The notes beneath the pieces are model-generated. The model did no database searches. It was not told the origin of the DNA and saw nothing but the letters and a program-made list of their open reading frames with translations. Below, piece after piece: positions 8,102 through 15,949 of a stretch of DNA of 64,000 nt. Origin of the DNA: Rhizobium sp. 2MFCol3.1 (GTDB taxonomy: Bacteria > Pseudomonadota > Alphaproteobacteria > Rhizobiales > Rhizobiaceae); NCBI RefSeq assembly GCF_000377565.1, contig NZ_KB898363.1, positions 154,531 through 218,530 of the forward strand, read 5' to 3'. A program made the translations under genes and the position numbers. The stretch's first letter is position 1, and the number at the start of each line of letters is the position of its first letter.

Positions 8102-8986
8102 TTAAGTTGCGAAGCCGCCAGACCACGGCCTAAGAATAGGTTTGCCGTTTAATTCATCAGTAGGTTCTATCAAATAGACGAACCCCGTCTGATGCTTTTT
8201 ATCATCAAACAGCGTCTCGTATGTCACGCAACCAACGATGAAATCGGCCTGGCTTCTAAACTCTATTTCGAACCTGTCATAGTTCGTCCAACTCCACTCA
8301 CGCTCATAGCTCTCTCCTGGCGGAACCAGCGTTCCATGGTGTTCGCTGTCGAACTCAAGGGACTCTGTCGCAAGCATGTCCATCACAAGGGGAATACTGT
8401 GTAAATCGGAGGAGTGAACATTGGTATGCACATTGATAGCCGCAGTCTTCCCTGCGTTTCTATTCGTGATGCCAATGTGAAGCGATGAAGATTCTCCGTC
8501 ATGCTCTAGCCTAAGAACGTCTAGCGGCCGCACGGTTGAGAAAACCCAACCGCGCTCTGACGTGATAATCGCTGCAGCATTGAGAGCATTCGCCTCCCGC
8601 GCAGCCAGAAGCGAAGCTCTGATCCACACCAAACCCAAAACGCTCACACCCCCGGTTACCACACCGAGAATAAGAATGAAATATGTCCAGTCAGCCGTCT
8701 CATCTTGAAGAGATTGGGCCAGGTTGTCTCCCGCCGCTGAAAGTCCCGACAACTCTTGGCGTAAACATTCCAGATCAAGTTGGCATTGCTTCTGCACTCG
8801 CCGAACCATTGCAGAGCGAGACGCATCGCGAACCTCACGCTGCTCTTTTTCGTAGCTCAATTTCCACGTCGTCAACGCGGCAATTGCTATCGTCACGACG
8901 GTGATCGTCAGTACGAGAACAACTTTGGGAAAGCCGTCAGTTGACTCTCCAAGGAGTTTCACACGCGGCGAGATAGCCAACTTCAA
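8102..8986 (-). CDS. Hypothetical two-span membrane protein
   Basis: A 294-residue protein. The first membrane span is at about residues 20-40 (VVLVLTITVVTIAIAALTTW), followed by a Cys-containing charged helical linker, then a second span at about 103-122 (YFILILGVVTGGVSVLGLVW). The C-terminal domain of about 170 residues is beta-rich (SSSLHIGITNRNAGKTAAINV...) and resembles cytoplasmic or periplasmic Ig-like sensing folds. The start is probably the TTG at 8986, whose TTGA overlaps the stop of the upstream lipoprotein gene; a second TTG lies at 8980. No known family. Confidence 0.72.
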   Translation of the reverse strand: MKLAISPRVKLLGESTDGFPKVVLVLTITVVTIAIAALTTWKLSYEKEQREVRDASRSAMVRRVQKQCQLDLECLRQELSGLSAAGDNLAQSLQDETADWTYFILILGVVTGGVSVLGLVWIRASLLAAREANALNAAAIITSERGWVFSTVRPLDVLRLEHDGESSSLHIGITNRNAGKTAAINVHTNVHSSDLHSIPLVMDMLATESLEFDSEHHGTLVPPGESYEREWSWTNYDRFEIEFRSQADFIVGCVTYETLFDDKKHQTGFVYLIEPTDELNGKPILRPWSGGFAT

Positions 8987-9408
8987 ACCTTCTTCGGCTG
9001 AGGCTTAGGAGCAAAGCGAGCGTAGCGCTCACAGCCACCGAGGTTTCCTTCCACCTTGGTGTCCACCACGATCCCGGCACTGTTCACGATGAGCGAGAGT
9101 CTGCATTCGTAGTTGAAGCTCTCGGTCCTCGAACCTTGGATGTTGGTGGTGATGGCTTGGCCATTCACGTAGGTCGTGGCTGTCTGATAGGTCGGCACCG
9201 TGTAGCTGCCAGAGTTCTGGTTGCCCCACGTATAAACTGTGTGGCCAGCGATCTTGTTCTCGGCATCGGGGAACCCGAGCTGAGCGAAGGCTGCCTTGTA
9301 GTTCTGGCCCTTGAAAGTATTCACACCCGACTGAATGTCCTCGCTCGTCACGCAGCCCGTGAGAGCCACCAGTGAGGCGATGGAGATGGTTTTGAGTAGG
9401 AATTTCAT
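8983..9408 (-). CDS. Putative lipoprotein
   Basis: A 141-residue protein with a classic type II signal: MKFLLK, a hydrophobic stretch and the lipobox LTGC at about residue 18, so the mature protein would be lipid-anchored at the cell envelope. The mature part resembles SmpA/OmlA-like small beta proteins in pattern (FPDAENKIAGHTVYTWGNQ...), but this is not secure. ATG 9408 is chosen over the open frame back to 9441 because the signal peptide starts there and GGGGGA precedes it. It is the first gene of a minus-strand unit continuing to 7285. Confidence 0.82.
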   Translation of the reverse strand: MKFLLKTISIASLVALTGCVTSEDIQSGVNTFKGQNYKAAFAQLGFPDAENKIAGHTVYTWGNQNSGSYTVPTYQTATTYVNGQAITTNIQGSRTESFNYECRLSLIVNSAGIVVDTKVEGNLGGCERYARFAPKPQPKKV

Positions 9409-9471
9409 GAAGTCCCCCAGATTGAGGTAACAGCGATACACAACCGCCGAGTCTGCTTCAATCCCCTGTGG

Positions 9472-9657
9472 TTAAAGACAGGACATCATTTCCGATGTGT
9501 CCAGCTCGATGCGGCCACATCCGCACGGCAGGTTCCGAATGGACCATCCAACGTCACACTGATATTCGGCGAAATACAGCGCCTGAGAGCGCGACAACGT
9601 AACTGGCATGCGTAAGGAGTGGGCTTTGCCGCAGTTCGCATTCCTTCCCCTTGCCAT
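9472..9657 (-). CDS. Possible small Cys-rich protein
   Basis: A 61-residue ATG-initiated frame with a patterned sequence: an N-terminal Arg/Cys stretch (RGRNANCGKAHSLRMPVTLS), then CDVGW and CGCGR, four cysteines in the second half in all. The spacing could bind a metal. There is no convincing ribosome site and no recognised family, so this is tentative. It lies directly upstream of the lipoprotein gene on the same strand. Confidence 0.35.
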   Translation of the reverse strand: MARGRNANCGKAHSLRMPVTLSRSQALYFAEYQCDVGWSIRNLPCGCGRIELDTSEMMSCL

Positions 9658-10106
9658 CGCAAGCGATCAAGTACTCCGCATTCCTAGCTGGCCGATGTAA
9701 GTGCGACTTGCGAATCCCAGGGTCAGTCGATACGCCAGGGCCAAGCGACATCCTACTGCTGGGCTCGCCAACTTTGCACAAGCTTTGGTGGAGTCGACTT
9801 GAGCTGATGTTCACAGGTGGCGTCCGCACCGGAGCCGCACGTTTATAAGCGCAGTACTAAGACTTCGCCAACGTACTGCTTGAGTGGGTCGAAAGGCACT
9901 GCCTTCAATCGCAGCACTGGTCATCGCCATCATCTTTTCACAGAATTGAATGTTCCCATTACGTTCTCCCCTGCGGGGGGCGAGAGTTTTGGCGAACCGG
10001 GTAGGGTCAACTTCTACCGTTGGTACGTGATAGTGAGGGCGATGCCGAACAGGTGGGCGCTCGTCTGTCGTTTCGTCGGCCATCGCGAGATATCGGAAAA
10101 ACCGCG
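9658..10106. other. No confident gene
   Basis: About 450 bp between the small Cys-rich frame and the frame starting at 10107. Open frames exist on both strands (for example 9811-10083 minus and 9817-10152 plus), but none has a ribosome site or a recognisable family, and their compositions look random. No clear repeat or terminator seen. Confidence 0.5.
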
Positions 10107-10310
10107 ATGTTCACCATCCGGTTTGCGAAAGGTCAGTTTGCCAAGTCTGTAGCGGATAGGAAATCGAGTGGCGTCCACAGTGCCAAGCCGACGATGATAA
10201 CCGGGTCGGAAGATGCGCGCGAACACAAGACCCCGCCGGGGAAGAAGCCCGTCAAAGATTGGGACATAAACTACGATCCGGCGGACGAAACCGAAGGACA
10301 AATGCGATAG
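10107..10310 (+). CDS. Possible small basic protein
   Basis: A 67-residue frame beginning MFTIRFAKGQFAKSVADRK and ending DWDINYDPADETEGQMR: a basic N-terminus and an acidic C-terminus. A GGAAAA lies eight bases before ATG 10107. No domain recognised. The strong hairpin just after the stop (10324-10347) supports a transcript ending here. The start is uncertain because the frame is open to 10020. Confidence 0.4.
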   Translation: MFTIRFAKGQFAKSVADRKSSGVHSAKPTMITGSEDAREHKTPPGKKPVKDWDINYDPADETEGQMR

Positions 10311-10323
10311 CGTCCATCGAGTT

Positions 10324-10347
10324 GAGCCGCGCGACCACGCGCGGCTC
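10324..10347. terminator. Hairpin between convergent genes
   Basis: Perfect 10-bp GC-rich stem (GAGCCGCGCG pairing with CGCGCGGCTC) with an ACCA loop, between the stop at 10310 and the convergent stop at 10365. No T-run on either side, so it may act as a bidirectional transcript stabiliser rather than a classical intrinsic terminator. Confidence 0.6.
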
Positions 10348-10364
10348 CAGATTGTCTCGACCGC

Positions 10365-11057
10365 TCAGCGGCTCCCAGGCAGCATCTGGCTTTGTCGCAG
10401 GTCTTCGATCGACTGCTCCTGCGACGCCCGTCCGTCCACTGGGCGATCCCCTTCGGACACGTCGCGCTGATGCCCTGTCGGGACGACGTCGTCAACGATA
10501 TCGTCGGGAAGGTTCTCGGCCAGATCGTAGCCTCGCACCCGTGGTGAGGTCACCTGAGTGCTCCTTTTGTAGCGGCCGACGCCCGTGGCGCTGCCTGACG
10601 CCGTATCGGCCTGGAAGACGTCGTCCTCAGACCCGATGGCCTGCTGGCCGCCACCGGCCGTCCAGCCTTCCTCTCGCCAGAGATCAGCGCGCTCGTCCAT
10701 ATCAATTGAACCTTCGTCAGCTAGAATGTCGTGCGCCGTGTTGTAACTGCTCTGGCCTACGGACACAGAAACGAGAAATCCGCCCCGACGGAGACCTTCA
10801 GCGTAGACGTCTCGGTCTTCGTCCGGGAAGAACCAGTCTCCGAGGCGTGACCAAAACCCGGACCCTTCTGCCGCGGCTGCAGGTCCTTCGCCGTCGGCTT
10901 CGTAGCCCGGCATCAGTCGGACATCGGAGACCCCGGCCGACTTCAATTTGTCAATTGCCGTCTCGGCCTCGCTTCGGCTGTCGAAGAACGCTGTCAATGT
11001 ACTCTTGGCGAGGCCGCTGGCGAGGTTCGGCGCGTCCCCATTGCTGATGTTGGTCAT
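10365..11057 (-). CDS. General-stress-protein-17M-like protein
   Basis: A 230-residue protein. The N-terminal part (STLTAFFDSRSEAETAIDKLKSAGVSDVRLMPG, about residues 20-55) matches the 17M-type stress-protein pattern, in which a beta strand and helix pair forms a ferredoxin-like fold; the continuation RRGGFLVSVSV fits the second half. The C-terminal 100 residues are polar, Asp/Gln-rich and probably disordered. ATG 11057 has AGGAGGAG about eight bases upstream; the frame is open to 11090. Related proteins are induced by osmotic or general stress, but the exact function is unknown. Confidence 0.78.
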   Translation of the reverse strand: MTNISNGDAPNLASGLAKSTLTAFFDSRSEAETAIDKLKSAGVSDVRLMPGYEADGEGPAAAAEGSGFWSRLGDWFFPDEDRDVYAEGLRRGGFLVSVSVGQSSYNTAHDILADEGSIDMDERADLWREEGWTAGGGQQAIGSEDDVFQADTASGSATGVGRYKRSTQVTSPRVRGYDLAENLPDDIVDDVVPTGHQRDVSEGDRPVDGRASQEQSIEDLRQSQMLPGSR

Positions 11058-11122
11058 GATGTGCTCCTCCTGAGTTTCGTGAAGAGCCAACGGGTGTTAA
11101 AGCTGAAGGTTCCGAGCTGCCT

Positions 11123-11374
11123 TTAGGGGTCGAGGCAGGGGAACCGCGTCTCGCACCGATCGCCTTGCGGGCCCGTCATGCGATCGCACCCCATAGCGAG
11201 ACGACGGCGCAGTCGAGCAAAGCTCGCTCCAGCGCCCAGTTGATCGACGAGTGCCTTACGATCCAAGCTGTCCCGGCGATCGCATCTGACGCATACGACC
11301 TCGATAATTGGCTGACGGATGTCCTTCAGCTTAGGCCCGGGTAGGTTGTCGGGTCGAAGACGACGTTTTCCCAA
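11123..11374 (-). CDS. Small Cys-containing protein (intact copy)
   Basis: An 83-residue protein read from TTG 11374, which has AAGGA seven bases upstream; a second TTG at 11443 would extend it, and no ATG is available. The core reads LPGPKLKDIRQPIIEVVC, then CDRR, LRRRLAMGCDRM and DRCETRFPC. The two Cys pairs suggest a metal-binding mini-domain. I recall this as a widespread unnamed alphaproteobacterial family, but cannot verify it here. A decayed copy lies at 6873-7100. Both copies sit immediately upstream of a minus-strand stress or membrane gene. Confidence 0.72.
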   Translation of the reverse strand: MGKRRLRPDNLPGPKLKDIRQPIIEVVCVRCDRRDSLDRKALVDQLGAGASFARLRRRLAMGCDRMTGPQGDRCETRFPCLDP

Positions 11375-11965
11375 TCTCTTGTCCTTGTTCGCGATCTGGC
11401 GGCTGATTACCCGAAGCAAATTCGACAGGCAAGACGAGACCAAGCCAAGCTATCGTCACAGCGGCCTTACCGTTAGGGACTGGATCGATGGGAAAAAGGA
11501 AGCCGGATTGACCGGATGCTGCCGGCAGTTTTTGGCAATGGCATCGTGTTCTAAGGACAACGTTCATGAAACAGTAGAGGTCTTGGCGGCAAGCCCAAAG
11601 AATATTGTCTCACCATCGTCAAGGCCCAGGCTCCGATAAGCATCAAGGCGTCAACCAGAACATCTCGACAGCTACATGGAAGCGGCATGATTGTTTGAAA
11701 GGTGTGCGGACTGGGCGTAGACTTGGATTTCTCAACCGTGATTCGTTACGCTTCCCGACATGAGCCTCCAAGCCCGCTTTCGTAAGCCCGACCGCTTCAA
11801 GCGACGAAATGGTATTCGAGCGGTACGTGAAACTCAGGCGAACGCCTGATTTCGCCTTGCTTCGAAGATACTACGTTCAACCGGGCAGGTAAGTCGTGCC
11901 CCTTATTCCTACAGCCTATCGCTCACTTTCGATGTTTCGGCCACGCCAACTATGGAGAGAAGACG
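11375..11965. other. No confident gene
   Basis: About 590 bp without a supportable coding sequence. The plus-strand frame 11319-11639 overlaps the small Cys gene antisense and looks random. The right end holds the GGAG ribosome site of the gene at 11966. No repeat or clear terminator recognised. Confidence 0.5.
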
Positions 11966-12304
11966 ATGACGCCAAGAGCGCTTGATGAGATGACGCGGCA
12001 CGAGCGGTCGAACATGATATCCTTGGTGGCGCAGACGCTGGACGACCTTGCCGAAGATGCCGAGGACCGGGGCGATAGGGTGTCGGCGGGAAATGCCACC
12101 TATCTGGCCCACGTACTGCGTGGATGCGGGCATCATGAAGCCGACCTCAGGGCTACAGAGATACTTCTTGAACAGGGCATCAGCTACGTCGCGGCGCTCT
12201 CCGACAGATACTGCCACTCCGGTGATGCCGTTTGTGACGACGACGATCACGATGAAGACGATCATGATGAAGTTTTTCAATCCGAGGCCAAGGTTCTTCA
12301 CTAG
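11966..12304 (+). CDS. Hypothetical protein with Asp/His-rich tail
   Basis: A 112-residue acidic protein beginning MTPRALDEMTRHERSN. GGAG lies nine bases before ATG 11966. Most of it is predicted helical (ISLVAQTLDDLAEDAEDRG...). The C-terminal stretch CDDDDHDEDDHDE is strongly acidic with histidines and could bind divalent metals. The antisense frame 11909-12301 looks membrane-like only because it mirrors this Asp/His run. No family recognised. Confidence 0.58.
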   Translation: MTPRALDEMTRHERSNMISLVAQTLDDLAEDAEDRGDRVSAGNATYLAHVLRGCGHHEADLRATEILLEQGISYVAALSDRYCHSGDAVCDDDDHDEDDHDEVFQSEAKVLH

Positions 12305-12551
12305 CCATCGCGCCCATTCGACAGGTTCTTACAGCGGTGCATGTTCGAGACGCCGCCCAGGCAACGTTCGCTTCCCCGAACTGGCTGCGGTGGATCAGTG
12401 TGGTCTGCAACTGCCTGATGTGGCATTGCTCTGGTCATCTGGCCAAATCCCCATGCCGAATAGCTGCTTCCGCGACCCCAAGGTTGAACACTTTGCTCAG
12501 GGGCTGTAGGTTAAATTGGCATTCATGCCACACCACGAGGAAGCAGGCTTA

Positions 12552-12755
12552 ATGGCTACTGGTACTGTAAAATTCTTTAACGACGAAAAGGGATTCGGCT
12601 TCATAACGCCCGAGAACGGCGGCCAGGATGTGTTCGTTCACGTCTCCGCCTTGTCCCGAGGCGGTTCGCTGCGTGAGGGCGATAAGGTCAGCTTCGAGGT
12701 CGGGCAAGACCGCAAGACTGGAAAGTCGAAGGCTGAGAACGTCTCGGTGCTCTGA
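12552..12755 (+). CDS. cspA: Cold-shock protein (CspA family)
   Basis: A 67-residue single-domain OB-fold nucleic-acid-binding protein: MATGTVKFFNDEKGFGFITP carries RNP1 (KGFGFI) and the following DVFVHVSAL carries RNP2 (VFVHV). The length is exactly that of the family. It acts as a cytosolic RNA chaperone. ATG 12552 follows GAGGAAG; the frame is open to 12516. A roughly 240-bp gene-free leader precedes it, which is common for csp genes with regulatory 5' UTRs. A good intrinsic terminator follows. Confidence 0.95.
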   Translation: MATGTVKFFNDEKGFGFITPENGGQDVFVHVSALSRGGSLREGDKVSFEVGQDRKTGKSKAENVSVL

Positions 12756-12764
12756 TTACAGTCG

Positions 12765-12793
12765 CCTGCCTGCCGACTTGGCAGGCGGGTTTT
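12765..12793 (+). terminator. Intrinsic terminator of the cold-shock gene
   Basis: Ten-pair stem (one G-T pair) from CCTGCCTGCC and GGCAGGCGGG with a five-base loop, followed directly by TTTT. It begins ten bases after the cold-shock stop codon. Confidence 0.85.
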
Positions 12794-12806
12794 GACGACA
12801 CATAAA

Positions 12807-12836
12807 GGGGTCGCCTCGTGCTGGGCGGCCCCATTT
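12807..12836. terminator. Second hairpin, possibly bidirectional terminator
   Basis: Nine-pair stem (GGGGTCGCC with GGCGGCCCC, one G-T pair), followed by ATTTT on the plus strand and CCTTTATG on the minus strand. It sits between the convergent cold-shock gene and the minus-strand gene ending at 12880, so it could stop transcripts from both. Confidence 0.65.
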
Positions 12837-12879
12837 TGCCCGACCGTAGACGCCTCGTTACTCTTTTGCCAGTAGCGGC

Positions 12880-13323
12880 TTACGGCTGAGGTGAAGCGCC
12901 CGTCGATCGTGACTGATCACGTGTCGGCAACCTCCAGTCCAAGATGGCGTCAACCGGACGCAGCGGATAGATGGCCTCCTTAGGACTGTCTTGAACGACA
13001 ACCTGGAGAACGCCGCGCCTCGCCAACGATTGGAGCAGTGGACGATCAAGCGACTGGTCATCGTTCGATAGGATGGCCTGCAGCGAAGCTGGGTGCCCGC
13101 CTATGAAGTAAAAACCGGAGAACTGATGAACCACGTTGCGCTTTGAAAGCGGCTCGCGATCGTATGTCACGAACTGGAGGGCGAAAGGTTGTACAACCGC
13201 TCGAGCAGCTATTTGGCTGGCGATATCGTAAGCCTGATCGAGGCTCCATTCCGTAACCTCTTTCGTCACAGAGCGCTCGATGCCTTCAGCCACACATCGA
13301 TACCGAATGCCTCGTTTTACCAT
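12880..13323 (-). CDS. Hypothetical protein
   Basis: A 147-residue protein starting MVKRGIRYRCVAEGIERSV. ATG 13323 has AGAGGA seven bases upstream; further in-frame ATGs lie at 13329 and 13353. The sequence has a conventional mix of helices and strands (EVTEWSLDQAYDIASQIAAR) without signal peptide, membrane span or recognised motif. It is convergent with the cold-shock gene and shares its terminator region. Confidence 0.6.
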   Translation of the reverse strand: MVKRGIRYRCVAEGIERSVTKEVTEWSLDQAYDIASQIAARAVVQPFALQFVTYDREPLSKRNVVHQFSGFYFIGGHPASLQAILSNDDQSLDRPLLQSLARRGVLQVVVQDSPKEAIYPLRPVDAILDWRLPTRDQSRSTGASPQP

Positions 13324-13353
13324 CCTCATTTCCTCTGCTTTGCCTGAGATCAT

Positions 13354-13737
13354 TGACAGATGATGGCATGCAAGAGACTAGACGCTTTCGCAGCTATCCG
13401 CCGTATTTAGTACGATTTTTCCGCGCCTGCGCTTTGCGAACGAACGGACTTCCGACGGCCAGGCGAATGAGCTTGCTTTCGACAATACCGCTGACCCAGT
13501 TTCGCCCCGGGTGTCGTGGCACGTGTTTGACGAAGTCATTTTCATCGACCGCGCTGCATGGGTATTACCCAATGACACTGACCAAAACCCCTGCGGAACG
13601 CGGACTCGTCGGACGCCTCGGCGACAGTCCTGGCGGGCCTGTTCGAGTCCGCCTTCTCCAATCCAAGTCTTGTTAGCTCAAGAAGCCAAAGAGGGACGTC
13701 GCCTAGACTGTTGCATCGTCAATCCAGGGCCAGCAAA
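13354..13737. other. No confident gene
   Basis: About 380 bp between the minus-strand gene at 12880-13323 and the small secreted protein. The overlapping plus-strand frames (13353-13676, 13511-13741) lack ribosome sites and family character. The region probably holds divergent promoters, but no clear -35/-10 pair was identified. Confidence 0.45.
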
Positions 13738-13980
13738 ATGAGACTGACAATCGCACTTTCAATCGCAATACTGACGCTTCCCACGACGATCACCGTAGCC
13801 CAATCCGCACAGTCGTCGACTTCGAAAGCGGGCGTTAACTCAACGGCATTCAAGCACGCCTACAAGACAAACACACGCAGCGGCTCGAGCACCAAGTGGC
13901 AGGTAGATCGTAAAAAGCCACTGAATATGGGGTGTACACAGCATTTTTCGCCGTCGAATGGCGGTGGATGCTCTTACTAG
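13738..13980 (+). CDS. Small secreted protein
   Basis: An 80-residue protein with a Sec-type signal peptide: MRLTIALSIAILTLPTTITVA, with cleavage probably before or near AQS at about residue 22. The mature part is about 58 residues, Ser/Thr/Lys-rich, with two cysteines (MGCTQHF, GGGCSY) that could form a disulfide in the periplasm. ATG 13738 is preferred to the upstream in-frame start at 13711 because the signal begins there. No family recognised. Confidence 0.6.
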   Translation: MRLTIALSIAILTLPTTITVAQSAQSSTSKAGVNSTAFKHAYKTNTRSGSSTKWQVDRKKPLNMGCTQHFSPSNGGGCSY

Positions 13981-14132
13981 CAACTCGTTCGCGAACAGAT
14001 GAAACTTGGCTGCCTTTACAAGGTCCGCGCCGTTGCGGACTTGCAGCGAATCTACCAGCTCGCTCTGAAGCCATCAGCCTCGCTTCACTCGTTCCGTGGT
14101 CTTCTGAACTCCACAAGACGAGCCTGTGCTGT

Positions 14133-15626
14133 TCAGTAATCCTCCGACGCATCGAACAAATGTCTGATCCGGTCTGCGAAGGAGTATGTCTGCTGCCTCG
14201 GAGTCTTAACCAACTCGGCCATGACGTGGTGATCATGCTCGGTGTGACGATGGGAGAGGGCCCGCAACTGATCCCGCAACCACGGCTTTTCGGTAAGGAT
14301 TGGGCGAAGAACCTCCGAGGGTATCTCGTAACCGACCACTGGTGTCAGGGTCCTCTTCGACGCCGTTTCCGGCAAACCGGACAATATGCTTCGTTCGCCA
14401 AAGCAGTCATGCGGAGCAAGGCGGGTGAGTTCGACCACCTTCTCGGCAAGCTGCCTTTCGACAACGACAACGCCGCTCCGCACGATGAACAGACCGTGGC
14501 AAATCTCGCCCTCCGCCACGACCATGGTATCCTTGTCGAACACACGCCTCACCAAAGTCTCTGCCACCTTTTCTTTTTCGTCATCCGAAAGCGCCGCGAA
14601 AATCGCGATCGAATTGACCAGCCGCCACGGCGTTCCCCTGGATTGGGTTTCCGTAATTGGCGTTGGGAGGTATTCAGGAAAGCCGGCAGTCGACGCCATT
14701 GCCAAGTTCGACGCACGAGCGTGGCGAAAGACAAGATCGAAGAGTTCGTTCTTGGCATCTACGGTGCGAGTGATGTCCCCGACGCGGCATGCAAGCTCGA
14801 CCTCTACGGCGGTCGCATCCAGCGCAGTTATGCGAACGGAGGGCTCGGGGTGCTTTAAGATGTGGTTGCTGCTCCACAACACCGTGCGCATCACGTCTTC
14901 GATGGTGGCAGGGGAGTGGGTTGGCCTCATTCTGAGCTTGAGCGTGATCCCATGTGTTTCGTCGGGACTGCTTTGATTCACAATTCGTGCCTTGGCAAGC
15001 GCGCTGTTCGGAACCACGACGAGGTCGTTGGCACCGTTAAGAAGATGAGTTGCGCGCCAGTTCGTTTCGACGACGCGTCCCTGGGTTCCGTCGTCCAGAA
15101 CCACCCAGTCGCCGATGCGGTATGGCTTACCGAGGTTCAAAGCCACCCCCGAGAACACATCTGCGAGCGTGTTTTGAAGTGCCAAGCCGAGAACGATGGC
15201 GAAGACCCCGGAGGTCGCGATCAACGTGCCAACTGGAATATTGAACACGTTCGATGCGATCGACAGAAAGGTCCCCCCGAAGATCAGCCCGACCAGAACG
15301 TCCTGCAGCAGTCGTCCTTCTCGTGGTGTGCGCTCGAAAACCAGGAAGAGCCTGATGAGGCTGACAAGTAGCATCGACCCGGATATCCACCAAATGGACT
15401 TGCCGATCGCCTGACTGGCCCCAGCGACCCGCGACCCGGGCGAGGGCGATGCCTCGTAGGGTACGATCTGATGGTAGAGCAGGACCGCGGTCAACGCCGA
15501 GAAGAATGACGCGTTCAGGGCGAGCTTGATGGGAGGGGTAGCCCTGCCAAACACACGGGTTGCAATTCGCAAAGCGACAAGCCCGAACAATTGGATGCGG
15601 TAGTCGTAAAGCACTTCGTAGGCCAT
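14133..15626 (-). CDS. MscS-type mechanosensitive channel with C-terminal cyclic-nucleotide-binding-like domain
   Basis: A 497-residue inner-membrane protein. The N-terminal third has about four spans ending in the pore helix (VLGLALQNTLADVFSGVALN). The MscS beta domain follows (PYRIGDWVVLDDGTQGRVVETNWRAT in two adjacent parts), then the alpha/beta region. From about residue 355 a Crp/cNMP-type domain reads FDKDTMVVAEGEICHGLFIV, with GERSILSG in the phosphate-binding cassette position. The family includes cyclic-nucleotide-gated small-conductance channels. A class III adenylate cyclase is encoded 3 kb away (18856), so gating by a locally made nucleotide is a reasonable inference. Divergent from emrA across about 320 bp. 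Confidence 0.92.
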   Translation of the reverse strand: MAYEVLYDYRIQLFGLVALRIATRVFGRATPPIKLALNASFFSALTAVLLYHQIVPYEASPSPGSRVAGASQAIGKSIWWISGSMLLVSLIRLFLVFERTPREGRLLQDVLVGLIFGGTFLSIASNVFNIPVGTLIATSGVFAIVLGLALQNTLADVFSGVALNLGKPYRIGDWVVLDDGTQGRVVETNWRATHLLNGANDLVVVPNSALAKARIVNQSSPDETHGITLKLRMRPTHSPATIEDVMRTVLWSSNHILKHPEPSVRITALDATAVEVELACRVGDITRTVDAKNELFDLVFRHARASNLAMASTAGFPEYLPTPITETQSRGTPWRLVNSIAIFAALSDDEKEKVAETLVRRVFDKDTMVVAEGEICHGLFIVRSGVVVVERQLAEKVVELTRLAPHDCFGERSILSGLPETASKRTLTPVVGYEIPSEVLRPILTEKPWLRDQLRALSHRHTEHDHHVMAELVKTPRQQTYSFADRIRHLFDASEDY

Positions 15627-15825
15627 CTGGGATGCTGGCTCCAGTATCTCGCGGGAAGGGGATGTGTCTCAGATCGTCGCCCGTCCGTGCAGCCAATGCG
15701 AAGTGGGGGGCGCTGCGGATCGCGCAGGGAATGCCCACGCTAGCGCGTAAGACAAGGCCAAGTCTTGCACGGAGACGACTCGAAATATACCGCCGCTGCT
15801 CCCCCTCGGCACTGTCCACAGCTCC

Positions 15826-15880
15826 AGCGATTATCCGCTCTGAGTGTATGATGCTTCAACAGATCAGCGGATTATCAATC
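15826..15880. promoter_or_regulatory. Operator-like repeats upstream of emrA
   Basis: The 15-base word AGCGATTATCCGCTC (15826-15840) is followed by a near-inverted partner AGCGGATTATC (15866-15876; 10 of 11 bases match the reverse complement). The same 15-base word occurs exactly at 17118-17132 before emrB. These are likely regulator sites in the divergent MscS/emrA region; the TetR proteins encoded at 20760 or 22149 are candidate binders (inference). Confidence 0.55.
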
Positions 15881-15949
15881 GTCGGTTTGCGGCGCATCTT
15901 GGGCTCATCAGAACAGCCCGCGCTCTTGGCGCAACGAAGGAGAACTCCA

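Noticed and set aside
9811..10083. Minus-strand 90-codon frame beginning MADETTDERPPVRHRPHYH
   Set aside because: No ribosome site, no recognisable family and overlap with frames of the other strand.
11909..12301. Minus-strand frame with a hydrophobic N-terminal stretch
   Set aside because: Its membrane-like run is the antisense of the Asp/His-rich tail of the plus-strand gene at 11966, which has a good ribosome site.
13353..13676. Plus-strand 107-codon frame
   Set aside because: No ribosome site and no protein-like pattern; it runs antisense to nothing conserved and ends in random sequence.
15560..15949. Longer emrA start
   Set aside because: It would overlap the divergent MscS gene and lacks a ribosome site; ATG 15950 has AAGGAG eight bases upstream.
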